DNA of 64,000 nucleotides from Homarus americanus. Its lineage: Eukaryota; Arthropoda; Malacostraca; Decapoda; Nephropidae. The translations under genes and the position numbers were made by a program. The notes beneath the pieces were generated by a model. That model saw nothing but the letters and a program-made list of their open reading frames with translations, was not told where the DNA came from and ran no database searches. The stretch spans positions 3,984,848 to 4,048,847 of the forward strand of contig NW_024756914.1 of assembly GCF_018991925.1 (NCBI RefSeq), written 5' to 3'. Shown piece after piece: positions 10,952 through 22,824 of the stretch (within the stretch, counting starts at the first letter, position 1; each line of letters begins with the position of its first letter).

Positions 10952-11525
10952 ATATCAAAGTTGAACGAAAGATTTTATTCAATTACTTTAAAACCATTGC
11001 ATATACAAAACTCCCTCACCCGCTACAAACATCATCAGTCAGGTCTAGGTAAGGTGAACACTGGAGTGATTCAAGGCAGAGTGTAGGAGACAAGTGTTGA
11101 TGAGAACCGTGGAGGCATGACACCAGCTCCCCCGCCTTGCCCACCCACCCACCTGCCCACCCACCCACTTGCCCGGTCTCCACGTCGTGTCGGGGAGGTA
11201 AACACGTCCTGGACTCACCCGTCATGAGAGACAGATGACTCCTACTAACTCACAAGACAAGCAACAACATCTCACTCGCTCACAAGTCATGAGACATAAA
11301 GCTCCTCTGACTCACAGGTCATAAGAGACAGGCAGCAGCTCCTCACTCACAGGTCATGTGGACGTTGTGGCGTCAGCTGCATGATACCCAACACTCAGGG
11401 CTGTCATGGAGCCGCACATGACACTGCCAGCTGTAATGAGAACCTGGCATGACCCTACTAACAGGTGCTTCATCATGGACCTCCATGACCTGATGAACAT
11501 AATTTTGATGGAGAAGTTGACGTAG
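10952..11525. other. Intergenic DNA
   Basis: Includes repeated short phrases such as ACTCACAAGTCATGAGACA near 11230-11355, probably a diverged 40-50 bp duplication. No gene recognised. Confidence 0.45.
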
Positions 11526-11529
11526 ATGG

Positions 11530-11640
11530 TAGAGAAAAGTTGGAGAAAAGTTGGAGGAAAATTGGAGGAAAGTTGGAGGAAAATTGGAGGAAAGTTGGAG
11601 GAAAATTGGAGGAAAGTTGGAGGAAAAGCTGATGGGAAGG
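11530..11640. repeat. 11/22-bp array (GGAGGAAAATT / GGAGGAAAGTT)
   Basis: Alternating 11-bp units AAATTGGAGGA and AAGTTGGAGGA form a 22-bp dimer repeat of about five copies. Frames over it (Trp/Arg/Lys/Glu or Phe/Pro/Ser) are artefacts. Confidence 0.88.
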
Positions 11641-11871
11641 TGGAAACGTATACAATATTTCCTCCCAGCCAATTTGTACAAGAACTCACTGATATTCTGT
11701 ACAACTACGATCACAACTTTAATTCTCGGCCATGTCTGTTTGGTGCTCTATGTGGACGTAAGCAAGACACTGTCAAAAGAATAAAATTAATATATAATAA
11801 ATAATAATAAAAAAAAACTGGTCTTGATACTGCAAGGGTAAAATATGCACTGTCACACCTCCACCGACACA

Positions 11872-11889
11872 CCTCTCTCTCTCTCTCTC

Positions 11890-11934
<45 letters not shown>
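11872..11934. repeat. (CT)n microsatellite
   Basis: CT run with two CC interruptions, next to an A-rich tract at 11790-11818. Confidence 0.95.
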
Positions 11935-11936
<2 letters not shown>

Positions 11937-12129
11937 CCACACACCTCCACCACCTAGCGGTAGCCCGATAGCTATGTAACACTTGGGACCAGCTGAAGTC
12001 CTCCTCCTCCAGGGCTCGTGGCTGCAAGACGGAAACACCACCTTAATTTTGTCACTTGTTTCTTTAAGTTTAGACTACCTGAAAAACCCATGACGTCACC
12101 TGGTTTATTTTTGTTTTATTTTCCCTTTT

Positions 12130-12183
12130 GATAAACCCAAAATGGTGGTATTATTGTTTTAGTTTCCTTCAGAATATAAATAA

Positions 12184-12230
<47 letters not shown>

Positions 12231-12880
12231 CTTCCTAGGATTTATGAGCCCAAGGAGTGTTAATGTGTGGTTTTCTTTTGATCAAATGATAAACCAACAG
12301 AGGCGGTGTTTATTTTCGTTATTATCATGTTGTTAATGGTTGGTTTATATTAGTTTAAATGATAAAACTAACAAGGGCATGGTTTAATTTCTCTAACATA
12401 AAACAACCCAAGAGGATCATTTTTTTTATTATATTTTTGGGTCAAAATATAAACCAAATAATCAATGTTTATTTTGGCTAGTGTCAAAAAACCCAAACTT
12501 TTGGTTTAATCACATTCAAATGATAAACCAACAAAGGCATTGATTATTTTTCCGTATATAGTAAACTTAAAACAAGTACCATTTGGTTTATCTTTGTATC
12601 AACGATAAAACCAACAAAAGAATGGTTTATTTTCACCAATACAAAGAAAGAAAGTACTCAGTTTGTTTGATTTACTTGTACTCAAACTCTCAGAACTACA
12701 AATGGACTCAGGCTTTCCTTCACTTGTACTCAAATCCCCTAAAACCACAAAGGGACTATTGATTATGGTTTACTTATACTCAAACTCCAAAAAGTACAAA
12801 AAACACTCTGGTTTATTTTCCTAGACGCTGACAAACACAAAAACGCAAAATATTCTTGGTTTAACATTTTAATTAAAACC
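12130..12880. repeat. Ancient degenerate array of AAACCA..TGGTTTATTTT units
   Basis: Roughly ten diverged copies, spaced about 75-80 bp, of a unit with ATAAACCAACAAAGGCA followed by TGGTTTATTTTC. Clear unit starts lie near 12286, 12361, 12525 and 12606. AAACCA and TGGTTT are inverted relative to each other, so each unit is a small palindrome. A perfect TG run (12186-12227) interrupts the first copies. No coding frame. Confidence 0.65.
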
Positions 12881-12923
12881 GATAAATCTCACAAAGACAT
12901 CCTTCCGAGTCATCGTCCTGTGA

Positions 12924-12958
12924 ACCTAACCTAACCTAACCTAACCTAACCTAACCTA
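12924..12958. repeat. (CCTAA)n telomere-like pentamers
   Basis: Seven near-perfect CCTAA pentamers, complementary to TTAGG. Confidence 0.9.
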
Positions 12959-12959
12959 G

Positions 12960-13174
12960 CCAACATGGTATACACTTCAAGAACATACACACACTGATCG
13001 ACATAGAGCGGTTAAAACAAATATTAACATAGGCTATTAACATCTCTGTTTGGACCTGATGACTGAGCACAACACCTGAGGAGGGGGGGCGGAGGTAGGA
13101 GAGGAGACACGTGATTGCTTTTAAGGCGTTATTGTGGACCAACTCTCCAAGAAGGTAATTTTGGGTACCACAAC

Positions 13175-13205
<31 letters not shown>

Positions 13206-13355
13206 TCTCTGGCTGAGGTCATTGCTGCCTTTAAAACTCCCCAATCTTTAAGGTAGTTCCTGTAACCATTGTCTCTCGTCAGTCTTTAAGCCTGAACTTA
13301 TTTCATTCCATGACATTGCCTCGCCTTGAATAACATTCCTTGGCATTGTCGTAAC

Positions 13356-13360
<5 letters not shown>
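12960..13360. other. Intergenic DNA with a GA run
   Basis: GA run at 13173-13202. Two diverged copies of CATTCC(A/T)(T/G)G(A/G)CATTG lie at 13303-13350. No gene seen. Confidence 0.45.

Positions 13361-13431
<71 letters not shown>
13361..13431. repeat. (CA)n microsatellite
   Basis: Perfect CA run of about 35 copies, ending in CTACAG. Confidence 0.97.
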
Positions 13432-13433
<2 letters not shown>

Positions 13434-15026
13434 CAGGGGAGGGACTTGAATCACGTCTCAATATCACAGCAGGGAGGCCAGCAGGTGGTCTCCCTCTGCC
13501 CCTGTGTCCTGGGTAAAGTCATCACCCCACCCCCTCTCCCCAGCCCCCCCTAGGACTAGCTCACAGTTCTGCCTCAAGCACGGGAGTCATCTGTCGTAAC
13601 CACACACCACTGCTGGGCTACCATCACCATCACCACAAACAAGAGAACAAAAAACCAGGTGAGACAAGTGTTCCGTGATGCCTTCCTCTTGTTTCCGATG
13701 ACTTAAGACGGGGTTCGACTCGGGGTGTCTTAATATTTCGACTTGGAACTGTTTCAATGTTGGGTTCATACAGTTCCGATATTTAATTTCTTGACTGCAT
13801 TGGGTATTGAGTCATGATGCATCGATAAATTGATTCAAATGCTTCAGATAATTAAACCTTCCAAATCCTTTCATGTTTTGACTCGTCACTGCTTCAGAAA
13901 GTCTTGCACTACGACAGGTATTTCAGATTCTGGCCACCTGGTTACTCTCTCTTGGAAGCTCGACTGCTTCACACACACACAGCTCGACCACCAAGCCTCG
14001 TCCATCACCTGCCGCCTGTTAGTAAGTAACCCAGCCCAGACACAGCTGCGCTACACAACTCATTATGACAACAAATGATACGTGATGCCATGCCATGCTA
14101 TGTGATTCATAAGTTTGAACCGAGTTAGATGTGATGAATCAGTCACAGATAATGAATGGAAAGAGAAACAAATCACTAGATACACTCATGATTCACCTCA
14201 CAGGATGCTTAGTGACTCATATGCTTCGATCACCACAACACAGTAAAGCAAAACTCCATCTCGCCAAAGAAACCGTAAACTCGGACCCTACAGAGACCAG
14301 CCACAAGGTCCACCAGCAACGAACAACATTGTCATCTGGGAATAAACTCACGTAGGAAGCTGCCCCAAGAATTAATGCAAAGTTAATTAACAGGTAGAAT
14401 AAGGTAACGATCTGTTCTTATAAAAAAATATTATTATCATGATCATTATTATTAATCCTTTATTGTTATTGTCATTACCACCATCAGAATAATAAAACAA
14501 TCAGTCGCCAAACCAGCACCAGCGCACGTAAACGCACCACAAACACCACCTGACGTTCAATAAAACCAGCTACCTAATCACCGGGGGAGGGCAAGTGTAA
14601 TATTTCAGCGGCATGAGTTAGCTGGTGGGCGGCGGGGTGAATGGGGGAGATTGGGTGGCGAGGTGGGGGGAGATTGGGCGGCTGGGTGGGTGGGGGGAAG
14701 GGGAGATTGGGCGGCAGGGTGGGTTGGAGGGAGGGAGAGAGAGAGGAAAAAATTGGGCGGCGGAAAGTGGCCAGGAATCCTCACACGCTAACAAGCACTA
14801 ACCCAGCATGGAACTCCACCCCCTGTGTATTTATATGTTAAAAGGATTTCACACATTGTAGTATGCAAATTGTGTTGAGTTTTATGAATATTTAAAGCGT
14901 GAAATTGTTTTGATATACATGACACGTACGAGTTAGATTTTTTGTTTGTATTAAATTGGTTGGAATACAAATTCTAATTGATTGTTAGTTGATATTTATT
15001 GGAACTTAAAAGCTTCCTGTTAATAC
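13432..15026. other. Intergenic DNA, weak exon-like spots
   Basis: Two stretches are bounded by AG and GTAAGT/GTAAAG-like dinucleotides (13437-13512 and 13927-14021) but have no protein similarity I recognise. A G-rich GGGCGGCAGGTGGG-type array lies at 14625-14765. The remainder is AT-rich and unique. Confidence 0.4.
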
Positions 15027-15450
15027 GATATCATAAGTTGTATTTAAGGTAAGAACGACGATATCAAGTTGTATTTAAGGTAAGAACGACGATATCAAGT
15101 TGTATTTAAGGTAAGAACGACGATATCAAGTTGTATTTAAGGTAAGAACGACGATATTAAGTTATATTTTAGGTAAGAACGACGATATCAAGTTGTATTT
15201 AAGGTAAGAACGACGATATCAAGTTGTATTTAAGGTAAGAACGACGATATCAAGTTGTATTTAAGGTAAGAACGACGATATCAAGTTGTATTTAAGGTAA
15301 GAACGACGATATTAAGTTATATTTTAGGTAAGAACGACGATATCAAGTTGTATTTAAGGTAAGAACGACGATATCACAAGTTAAGGTAAAAACGACGATA
15401 CCAAGTTGTATTTTAAGTCAAAACGACGATATCAAGAGTTTTATTTAAGG
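15027..15450. repeat. 31-bp satellite with 155-bp higher-order repeat
   Basis: About 13 copies of a 31-bp unit containing GATATCAAGTTGTATTTAA then GGTAAGAACGAC. A variant unit (GATATTAAGTTATATTTT) recurs at 15153 and 15308, exactly five units apart, so the array was amplified in 155-bp blocks. Each unit carries AAGGTAAGAA, a strong match to a 5' splice donor. The last copies (from about 15375) are truncated and diverged. Confidence 0.95.
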
Positions 15451-15559
15451 TCACCACTAAGTTAACATCATCACTATTAGGTTATCATCAATATATCATA
15501 AACCCCGTGTTGTGAGCTGATAACACAACACCAAACTAGACTAGTGTATTAACCCCAAG

Positions 15560-15860
15560 GTCACAATATTCACCCACTCGTCACTGCCCGGCCTCCAAAT
15601 ATTCCGTCACTGTCCATATATTAACGTCACTGCCCTGATTCCATATATTTCGTCACTGCCGGACTCCATATATTACGTCACTGCCCGGCCTCCAAATATT
15701 CCGTCACTGTCCATATATTAACGTCACTGCCCTGATTCCATATATTTCGTCACTGCCGGACTCCATATATTACGTCACTGCCTGGACTCCATATATTACG
15801 TCACTGCCTGGACTCCATATATTACGTCACTGCCTGGACTCCATATATTACGTCACTCAC
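15560..15860. repeat. 26-bp satellite with 97-bp higher-order repeat
   Basis: Degenerate units with CCATATATTACGTCACTGCC. A four-unit block starting TCACTGCCCGGCCTCC at 15581 is repeated at 15678 (97-bp period), followed by three simple 26-bp units. TTACGTCA, a CRE/ATF-like motif, recurs in most units. Confidence 0.9.
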
Positions 15861-17580
15861 TCAGACAGCCGATAACTTTGACGTGGAACAGAAGACAGCT
15901 TGAGGTCTTAACTGTGTCGTCGTAAGCTTACAACACCTGCGACGTATTAAACAAAAATTCCCGACAGATAGACGTGACAGAGCGTGAGGGGAGGAGGAGG
16001 AGGAGGAGGAGGAGGAGGAGGAGGAGGAGGAGGAGGTTAATTTTAGTGGTCAATAAGTTTCGACCAGCCAACAGACGCGGCCTGTTGTCCTTCACGAGTT
16101 TATGGGACATCAGAGGAGACCGACGCTTTTACCGACCGACCAACCAACCGACCGACCGACCGACCGACCGACCGACACACACACACACACACATCTTCAT
16201 TAGCCTACGGCTCCTAAGACAAACAAAATTCGTCTCAAGATTAAAAAAAAAAAAATCCTCCTACCTGGCCATAAACTCATTTACAAACTTGTATAATAAA
16301 CATGTCAGGTGATATGGGGCTTCTGCACGACCCAACACCATACCCTTACCTGCCTAACCCTAATGTATCTTACCACATGTCCACTATGTCCTAAACAGAA
16401 GGATACGTAGCAGCCCTTATCACACGTCCACTATTTCCAAGGTTGCTTATTTTGGGCCATTATTCACAGATAAACAAAGGGTGCACAATAAACTAGCACG
16501 GAGGTAAGGACACCAAACAGATGCACCAGTCAAGAGTCCAGGAAAAATAAGAGGAAAAAGAGGAGAATAAGAAGAGGAGAAGGGGGAAGAGGGGGAGAAG
16601 GAGGGGGCATAGGAGAAGGAGGTATCAGATCCTAACAGCAGGAGGTTCTTGGCATGGACAGAGCACGATAGTAGGCCAACGTGATGTGGTAATCAGTGGG
16701 TTGTAGAGATGGGGGCGAGTGGTGGAGGGTGGGGGGCAGTGGGTTGTAGAGATGGGGGGGCCAGTGGTGGAGGGTGGGGGACAGTGGTGGAGGGTGGGGG
16801 ACAGTGGTAGAGATTTAAACCATCGTTCTCAAAAGGTTAAACAAAAATCAACAGTCGTGTGTGTGTGTGTAGGATAAACTCAAAAACATAAGCTAGTGTA
16901 CACAAATATAACCAAGATAACCAAACACCCTATGTAAGTTCCCCTCCCCCTCCACCATTGTATTATAAGGACTAAACACTGTCTATTGGTACAGGATCCA
17001 ATTCCCCTTCAGGTCCGCGTAAAACGGTCTGAGTATATGTACACAGGATCCACTCCCACTCCCCTGTACATGTGGCTATAGATACAAACTGGAATTTATC
17101 ACCTTATACAAATTTGTCAGCTGGAGGTCCGTACATTTTTTTGAGTAACTATTACGCCTTCAATCGTAACTCAGGTGTTTTTGTGTCGTAACTCAATAGT
17201 AATTATATATGAAACTAATTAGAATAAAGTAACATAAGTATATATATATATATGTAGCTTTAGGTTCATATATCAGTAAAGTGTTTTAGAAGTAGTTTTG
17301 CTTTAACGTGATTTCCTTTAATTTATTACTCTTTAATAATGATGGAGTGGATTCAAATACCCATGGCTAATGTGAGAGAGCATGTGTAAGTTCGTGTGTG
17401 AGTGTGTATGTTTGTGCATGTGCGTGTGTTCATAGCGTGCAGGACTTACCATCAGCAACACCCAACACACTAACCCGCCTCCAACACCAACGTCACTCTT
17501 ACTCTCTAGTACAAGCTTCTCTTTTACACCCTCTATACATACTCTTCATTACACCCAGGCTCTACACTCCTCCCGGCTCC
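15861..17580. other. Intergenic DNA with several simple repeats
   Basis: (GGA)n at 15990-16035, (ACCG)n at 16131-16174 followed directly by (AC)n to 16193, a purine tract at 16540-16620, and a GGTGGAGGGTGGGGGACAGT array at 16690-16810. Arg-rich and Pro/Thr-rich frames over these are artefacts. No gene recognised. Confidence 0.55.
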
Positions 17581-17755
17581 TCTAATACACCCTCTACACT
17601 CCTCTATTACACCCAGACACTACACCCAGACACTACACTACACCCTACACCCAGTCTCTACACCCAGACACTACACTACACCCTACACCCAGTCTCTACA
17701 CCCAGACACTACACCCAGACACTACACTACACCCTACACCCAGACTCAACACTCC
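17580..17755. repeat. CACCCAGACACTACACTACA minisatellite
   Basis: Degenerate units of about 12 and 24 bp built from ACACCCAGACACTAC and ACACTACACCCT. The plus-strand Leu/His/Tyr/Thr frame (17398-17979) is driven by this array. Confidence 0.85.
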
Positions 17756-18341
17756 ACCAGGGTATAGTTTTCCTCAGTGGATCTAGAGAGTGTAAGCAAC
17801 CCGCATCATCCACAAGAGGGTGGAGCGTCCAACACATCATTATACCGAGTTGTTTTTTGTTGTTCCTCTCCTTCCCTTCTTTGCCACGAGTTAACATCAT
17901 GAGAGAAGGATACGCCCTAATATTACAGGTACAGTCTCCTCTTCTCTCCTCTTCTCTTCTCTTCTCTTCACACCGATGAATGCAAGACGATTCAAGCACA
18001 GCATATTTTCTTTCGTAATTCTTTGGTTTTCAATGTCGAGGGCGTATCAATCACCGTCTAGTTGTTATTATTTCAGTGTCGTATAAACATTCCGTTATTG
18101 TTTGTTATCGTATACCGCATTACAGCCTTTAAAGAACATTATTACTACTGTTTGTTATTCTATTCACACACAAACACGTTCACCACACAGTAACAAACAG
18201 GAGGGTGGAGAACGTCATACATCAACCCAATTACACTGTTACCTTACTGTTGTTACCTTACTGTTGTTACCTTACTGTTGTTACTCTACTGTTGTTACCT
18301 TACGCGAGTGAAAATCGTAACAACACTCATGACCCAGCGAC

Positions 18342-18342
<1 letters not shown>
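17756..18342. other. Intergenic DNA
   Basis: A 13-15 bp GTTACCTTACTGTT array lies at 18236-18303. CT-rich DNA lies at 17936-17969. No gene recognised. Confidence 0.5.

Positions 18343-18393
<51 letters not shown>
18343..18393. repeat. (CT)n microsatellite
   Basis: Perfect CT run of about 25 copies. Confidence 0.96.
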
Positions 18394-20196
18394 AAAACCT
18401 TACTGACGCTGTGAGTGAAAACCCCGCTAGAGTGATGGAGGTACTCGTGCCAGGACCTGCCTGCTGGAGGGGAGTAACAGTAACGCTAATAGTTTCTCCA
18501 GCTTCGAGAAAAACCCAAGAGAAGTAGAGTCATATGTCCGTCTTTTCGTGAGAGGAATGCAGTGCCTGTGGGGGCCTGTAATAACACGCACATCCTCCTC
18601 CTGCTGCTGCTGCTACTGCTGCAGGAATTGTTTCTTTTCAACTACTAGCTGCAGCAGAAACGAGTCAACAGGAGCCTTGTGAGAGAAAGTTTGTCCACAG
18701 TTAAGCTTTTACTATTTTTTTTAAGTGACTTTAGACTTAACTCTTGTTTCGAAAGTTATGTCAACAATTACATTTATGAGAATATATCATAGTATTACAT
18801 CACCCAAGGCGACCATCGATTATGCTTCTAAAAACAACTGAAGATTTTGCCGAATAGTGATAGTAACTTACTTTTTATTGGTGTAACTAAATAAAAATTA
18901 GTTCGTAAATGGTAAAATTTTAGGGTTTCACTTGGAGAGTTTTTAAGCATTATAACCTGGAGGTCTTTTTAACATGTCATTCACCTTTTACATCTCCCGT
19001 GTCATTCATGTCAATAAGATGAGTTACAACAGACGATCCAACCTCCCTCCCACTCCCTCACTCACTCCTTCTCCCTCACAGCCAGCCAGGCAAGGAGGTC
19101 AGTCAGTCAGTTCAAATCACCATCACCACACAAGCAAGGCCTCAGTCCCCCCATCACTATCATCAACAATGCTAAAATGCTTGTTCTTAAATCTCCAACA
19201 CCAGTTTTTCCTGTCTCCTTCAGCCCTCCTACAGGCACTTCTTCATCAACACTATCTCTTTCACCCTCTTAACCACCTCTCCATCTAGTACCTTCACCTC
19301 CCACCATCTACAGGATAACCCCTCATAATCATTACTCCACAAGGTCATCAACACAATACAGTTACCAGTTACAGTCATTTCATTACGCCAGTGTCCCAAA
19401 CAGTCCGCCGGTACCCACACCATTAATAAGACGTATTATCTTCCCTTCCATAGCTCCTTATTCATCACGTCTATCATATTTATCATCATTTATCAACCCC
19501 ATTCAAACTTTCATCACAATTTACTTCCATACTCCATCTAACTGAAACTTACTTCCAACAGTATTATCAGTGAGTTTTATTACCACCTGCCCACCACACC
19601 ACACCCCTAGAGCCTCCATCACCTTTGTTATTCATCATCACTATTAAATTCACCATTATTACCAATCTTCCAGAAGGGCAACACCATAAAACAATCGTCG
19701 CGTTGCAGTCAGCTCCACGCATCATCATTCAGATCATCCCTCCTGCAACCTTCCCCCCCTCCACCCCCCGCCTGCAGCGTCACGAGGCGTCCTTGCCAGA
19801 CCACCACCGCCCCCTCCCCCCTCCCCCACTCCTTCCTCAGCTGCCTTTACAAAGCACAAACCTCCCATTCACTGGACCAGACTCTTGTCTTTACGATTTG
19901 TTTACAAATATCAAACTCCGACAGATGCATTCCGTCATGCACTTAGTCATGTTAAATTATAATGTAAAAATTGTGTTCATCTCACTACTGACGCGATAAC
20001 AAGATGGTAATATACATAATTATACGCTTGAGTAGTTCAGTGAAAAAGTGGATTTGAGTCATCTCCACAGGTCTCAGCGTTGTGTGTGTACCCGTGCTTG
20101 TGGATGTATGTATGTATGTTTGTGTCAGTCTGTGCGTGTCTATGAATGTTCGTTCGCCATCAAAGCAGAACTTCCTGAACGCCCGAGCAGTGATGA

Positions 20197-20198
<2 letters not shown>
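18394..20198. other. Intergenic DNA
   Basis: A (CTG)n/(CTC)n patch lies at 18595-18622. The rest is unique, AT-rich in 18680-18970 and C/T-rich in 19040-19850. No recognisable gene. Confidence 0.45.

Positions 20199-20265
<67 letters not shown>
20199..20265. repeat. (GA)n microsatellite
   Basis: Perfect GA run of about 33 copies. Confidence 0.97.
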
Positions 20266-20268
<3 letters not shown>

Positions 20269-20652
20269 AATGTGATGTGGTGTTTGTGTGAGAGATACGT
20301 GTGTGTATATGTGTGTGTGAACTACCCTTTATCCCCGGCCACAATCAACACCACACCACCATCACCCCTCGTCTCCACCCTTGGCGTCACACACCAGACC
20401 AACACACACACACAGACCCGTCCCTCACCAAACACACCACCGGTATTTACACCACCGCCACCATCCTCCTCCACAACCTCACACGTCTCTCTCGCTCCCT
20501 CCCAGCTGAACACAATCACACACTGTAGCGCCTCTCGCCTCCTCCTACGCCTTCGTCATCCTCCTTATGTGTCGTCAGAGTCGTAATCGTCGACCACGTC
20601 AGCTCTGCCATTATCAACTTCACGCACATACTATCTGTTCTACCCCGTGATC

Positions 20653-20752
20653 TGATTGGACGACAGACCAGTATCCTGAGAGGTGATTGGACGAACACAC
20701 GTGTCATGGATTATAACTGGACGAGAACGGTAGTACATAACGCTGATTGGAC
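20653..20752 (-). promoter_or_regulatory. Cluster of inverted CCAAT boxes
   Basis: TGATTGGAC occurs exactly at 20653-20661, 20684-20692 and 20744-20752, with a diverged TAACTGGACGAG between. Each contains ATTGG, the reverse complement of CCAAT (NF-Y-type). It may instead be a short degenerate 30-bp minisatellite. No gene start is visible next to it. Confidence 0.3.
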
Positions 20753-20986
20753 CAAAAAAAAAAAGCAAATCTCCTTCACCCTGAATGGTCAAGAACGGAA
20801 ATCAATGAACAGGTAATTGACTCAGCACGCGAACACCTTGACGGTAACTCAATTAAGTTTACCGTTTCACTTTTATTCCTTTGTGTTCTCCAGCTGCCAC
20901 AAGAAAGACGAAGACAAAAGACGAGTATTTAAGGAATAATATCAATCTATAATAATGTTTTAAGAATTAATTTAACAATGTTCTAG

Positions 20987-21006
20987 AGGTCAGAGGTCAA
21001 AGGTCA
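20987..21006 (+). promoter_or_regulatory. Three perfect AGGTCA half-sites spaced by one base (DR1)
   Basis: AGGTCA at 20987-20992, 20994-20999 and 21001-21006, separated by G and A. This is the consensus arrangement for RXR/USP- or HNF4-type nuclear receptors. No transcription unit is evident nearby, so function is untested. Confidence 0.45.
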
Positions 21007-21160
21007 ATTTTTAAAGAGATATCCCCAGGTATAAGTGACACAACAACAGAAGAATTTGTTGATATTTTATGCCCATATTTTTTTTTTGCATATTTTGCCA
21101 TTTTTTTTAAACTGTGTCAAATCAAATTGCCACATGGCCATCCCCTATTCATGAAGTAAG

Positions 21161-21366
21161 TGTGGAAAGCTATATTGTAATCTGTGTGGAGAGCTATATT
21201 GTATTGTGTGTGGAAAGCTATATTGTAAGCTGTGTGGAGAGCTATATTGTACTGTGTGGAAAGCTATATTGTAATCTGTGTGGAGAGCTATATTGTATTG
21301 TGTGTGGAAAGCTATATTGTAAGCTGTGTGGAGAGCTATATTGTACTGTGTGGAGAGCTATATTGT
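21161..21366. repeat. 22-24-bp minisatellite with dimeric or tetrameric order
   Basis: About nine units GTGTGGAAAGCTATATTGTA or GTGTGGAGAGCTATATTGTA in alternation. The four-unit order recurs once, giving a period of about 95 bp. The Leu/Cys/Val/Glu/Ser/Tyr frames across it are artefacts. Confidence 0.93.
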
Positions 21367-22170
21367 TCTATTGGCCTGTGTCTGCCTGACTTAACACGTC
21401 ACACCTTGTTTTGTTTACACCTTACTGTCATAATCAGGTTAAAAAAATACCTCTTAATCAGATTTAATTCATAATTCAATAAAAAAAACTATAAATAACA
21501 ATTCCTGATTATAATAAGATTTAATATCAAACTAATCGCTAATAACCTAACCTAACCCATTTATCTAATCCGAATCCTTAAAAAAAAATAATATTAAAAA
21601 AGTCACAAATCACACCAATCCACACCTTTCACTCTCTTCAAGTATAAACATTTATAAACGTATAATAAACAAAATAAATATAGACACCTGAATCTCAAGG
21701 AGCATCTGAACCCTTTCTCGTGTGGGCTGTGAGATCTAAACAAACACACGGGCGGGGTATAGGGTGAACAGGTCCGAGTCTGCTTTGTTTTTTGAGTCGG
21801 GATGGTCGGTGGCGGCGGTAGGGGGCGGTGAGGGTAGGGTCGGGATGGTCTGGTCTGGTCTGGATCGGGATAGTCTGGGTCGGGATGGTCGGGGCCGGCG
21901 GTCGGGGGCGGTGAGGGGTAAGGTTGGGAGGTCGGAAGGTCGAGTTACGGGATCTATTGGGGAAGTCAGTCACCTTTATACCACAACGATGATATATTAT
22001 TTCTATTCTCTATCCATTTCTGATCATCTATCCTTCATCCCCTTATCCTCTGTCTGTATTCCAGGCGCATTAAATCCTCCCATTCCTATTCACTATTGCT
22101 CTCACACCGAAAACCTATCCCTTATCCCCCTAACCACTAACACACAACAATCTCCTTCCCCCACCCACGT

Positions 22171-22174
<4 letters not shown>
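21367..22174. other. Intergenic DNA
   Basis: A degenerate GGTCGGGATGGTCTGG-type array lies at 21775-21945. Otherwise unique, AT-rich in 21420-21690. No gene recognised. Confidence 0.45.

Positions 22175-22236
<62 letters not shown>
22175..22236. repeat. (CT)n microsatellite
   Basis: Perfect CT run of about 31 copies. Confidence 0.97.
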
Positions 22237-22241
<5 letters not shown>

Positions 22242-22820
22242 AGCTCGTAATCGCTACAGGACTACAAACTTTTACACCCTACTAAGGATCGCTTTCTGTT
22301 CCAGTCACACCTCTACAAAACTGGATTTAGCAAAGATCAAAGCTTTTATCTGATTTACGGGGTATTTTTAGCTGTGATTTAGCTGTAGGTATGAAAGTCT
22401 TTTCTTGATTACATCCTGAGCTAAACCAATGATGCATAATTGTACATCATTAAAATGCATAGTGTATATTTTTTTAAAAACTAATTTATATGATAATTGT
22501 AGTGAAAATCTATCAAGAAGCGAGATCATTTAGACAAATCCATTACAAAGTTAATATTAAAAAAAACAATAATCACTCGATAAAGGTAAAGACGTTTAAG
22601 GTAAGGTCAACAGGGCAAAGGTAAGTGTATGTGAACCGCTATAGAACTTAACATTGTTTTTTTTTGTGGTTTTATGTGAGTTTTAAGCAGTTTCCGGGAA
22701 GAAATAACAACAGTGAAGGAATGCTCGAGACAGTTCTGAGTGCTGGGGAATAATGAAGACTGCTGTAGGTGTTAAGGAATGTGGGGCATGATAATAAGAC
22801 ACAAGGGCGTCTTTAGCACT
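22237..22820. other. Intergenic DNA
   Basis: AT-rich unique sequence. No feature supported. Confidence 0.45.
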
Positions 22821-22824
22821 CACA

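Larger units (their letters stand above)
20266..21160. other. Intergenic DNA with motif clusters
   Basis: Contains the inverted-CCAAT cluster (20653-20752) and the triple AGGTCA (20987-21006), listed separately. No gene recognised. Confidence 0.45.

Noticed and set aside
13437..14021. Exons at 13437-13512 and 13927-14021
   Set aside because: AG and GT boundaries exist, but several frames are open, composition is unremarkable, and the first abuts a CA run instead of a pyrimidine tract.
15027..15450. CRISPR-like regular repeats
   Set aside because: Units are directly tandem with no unique spacers, in a eukaryotic context. The same holds for 27.6, 45.1 and 49-51 kb.
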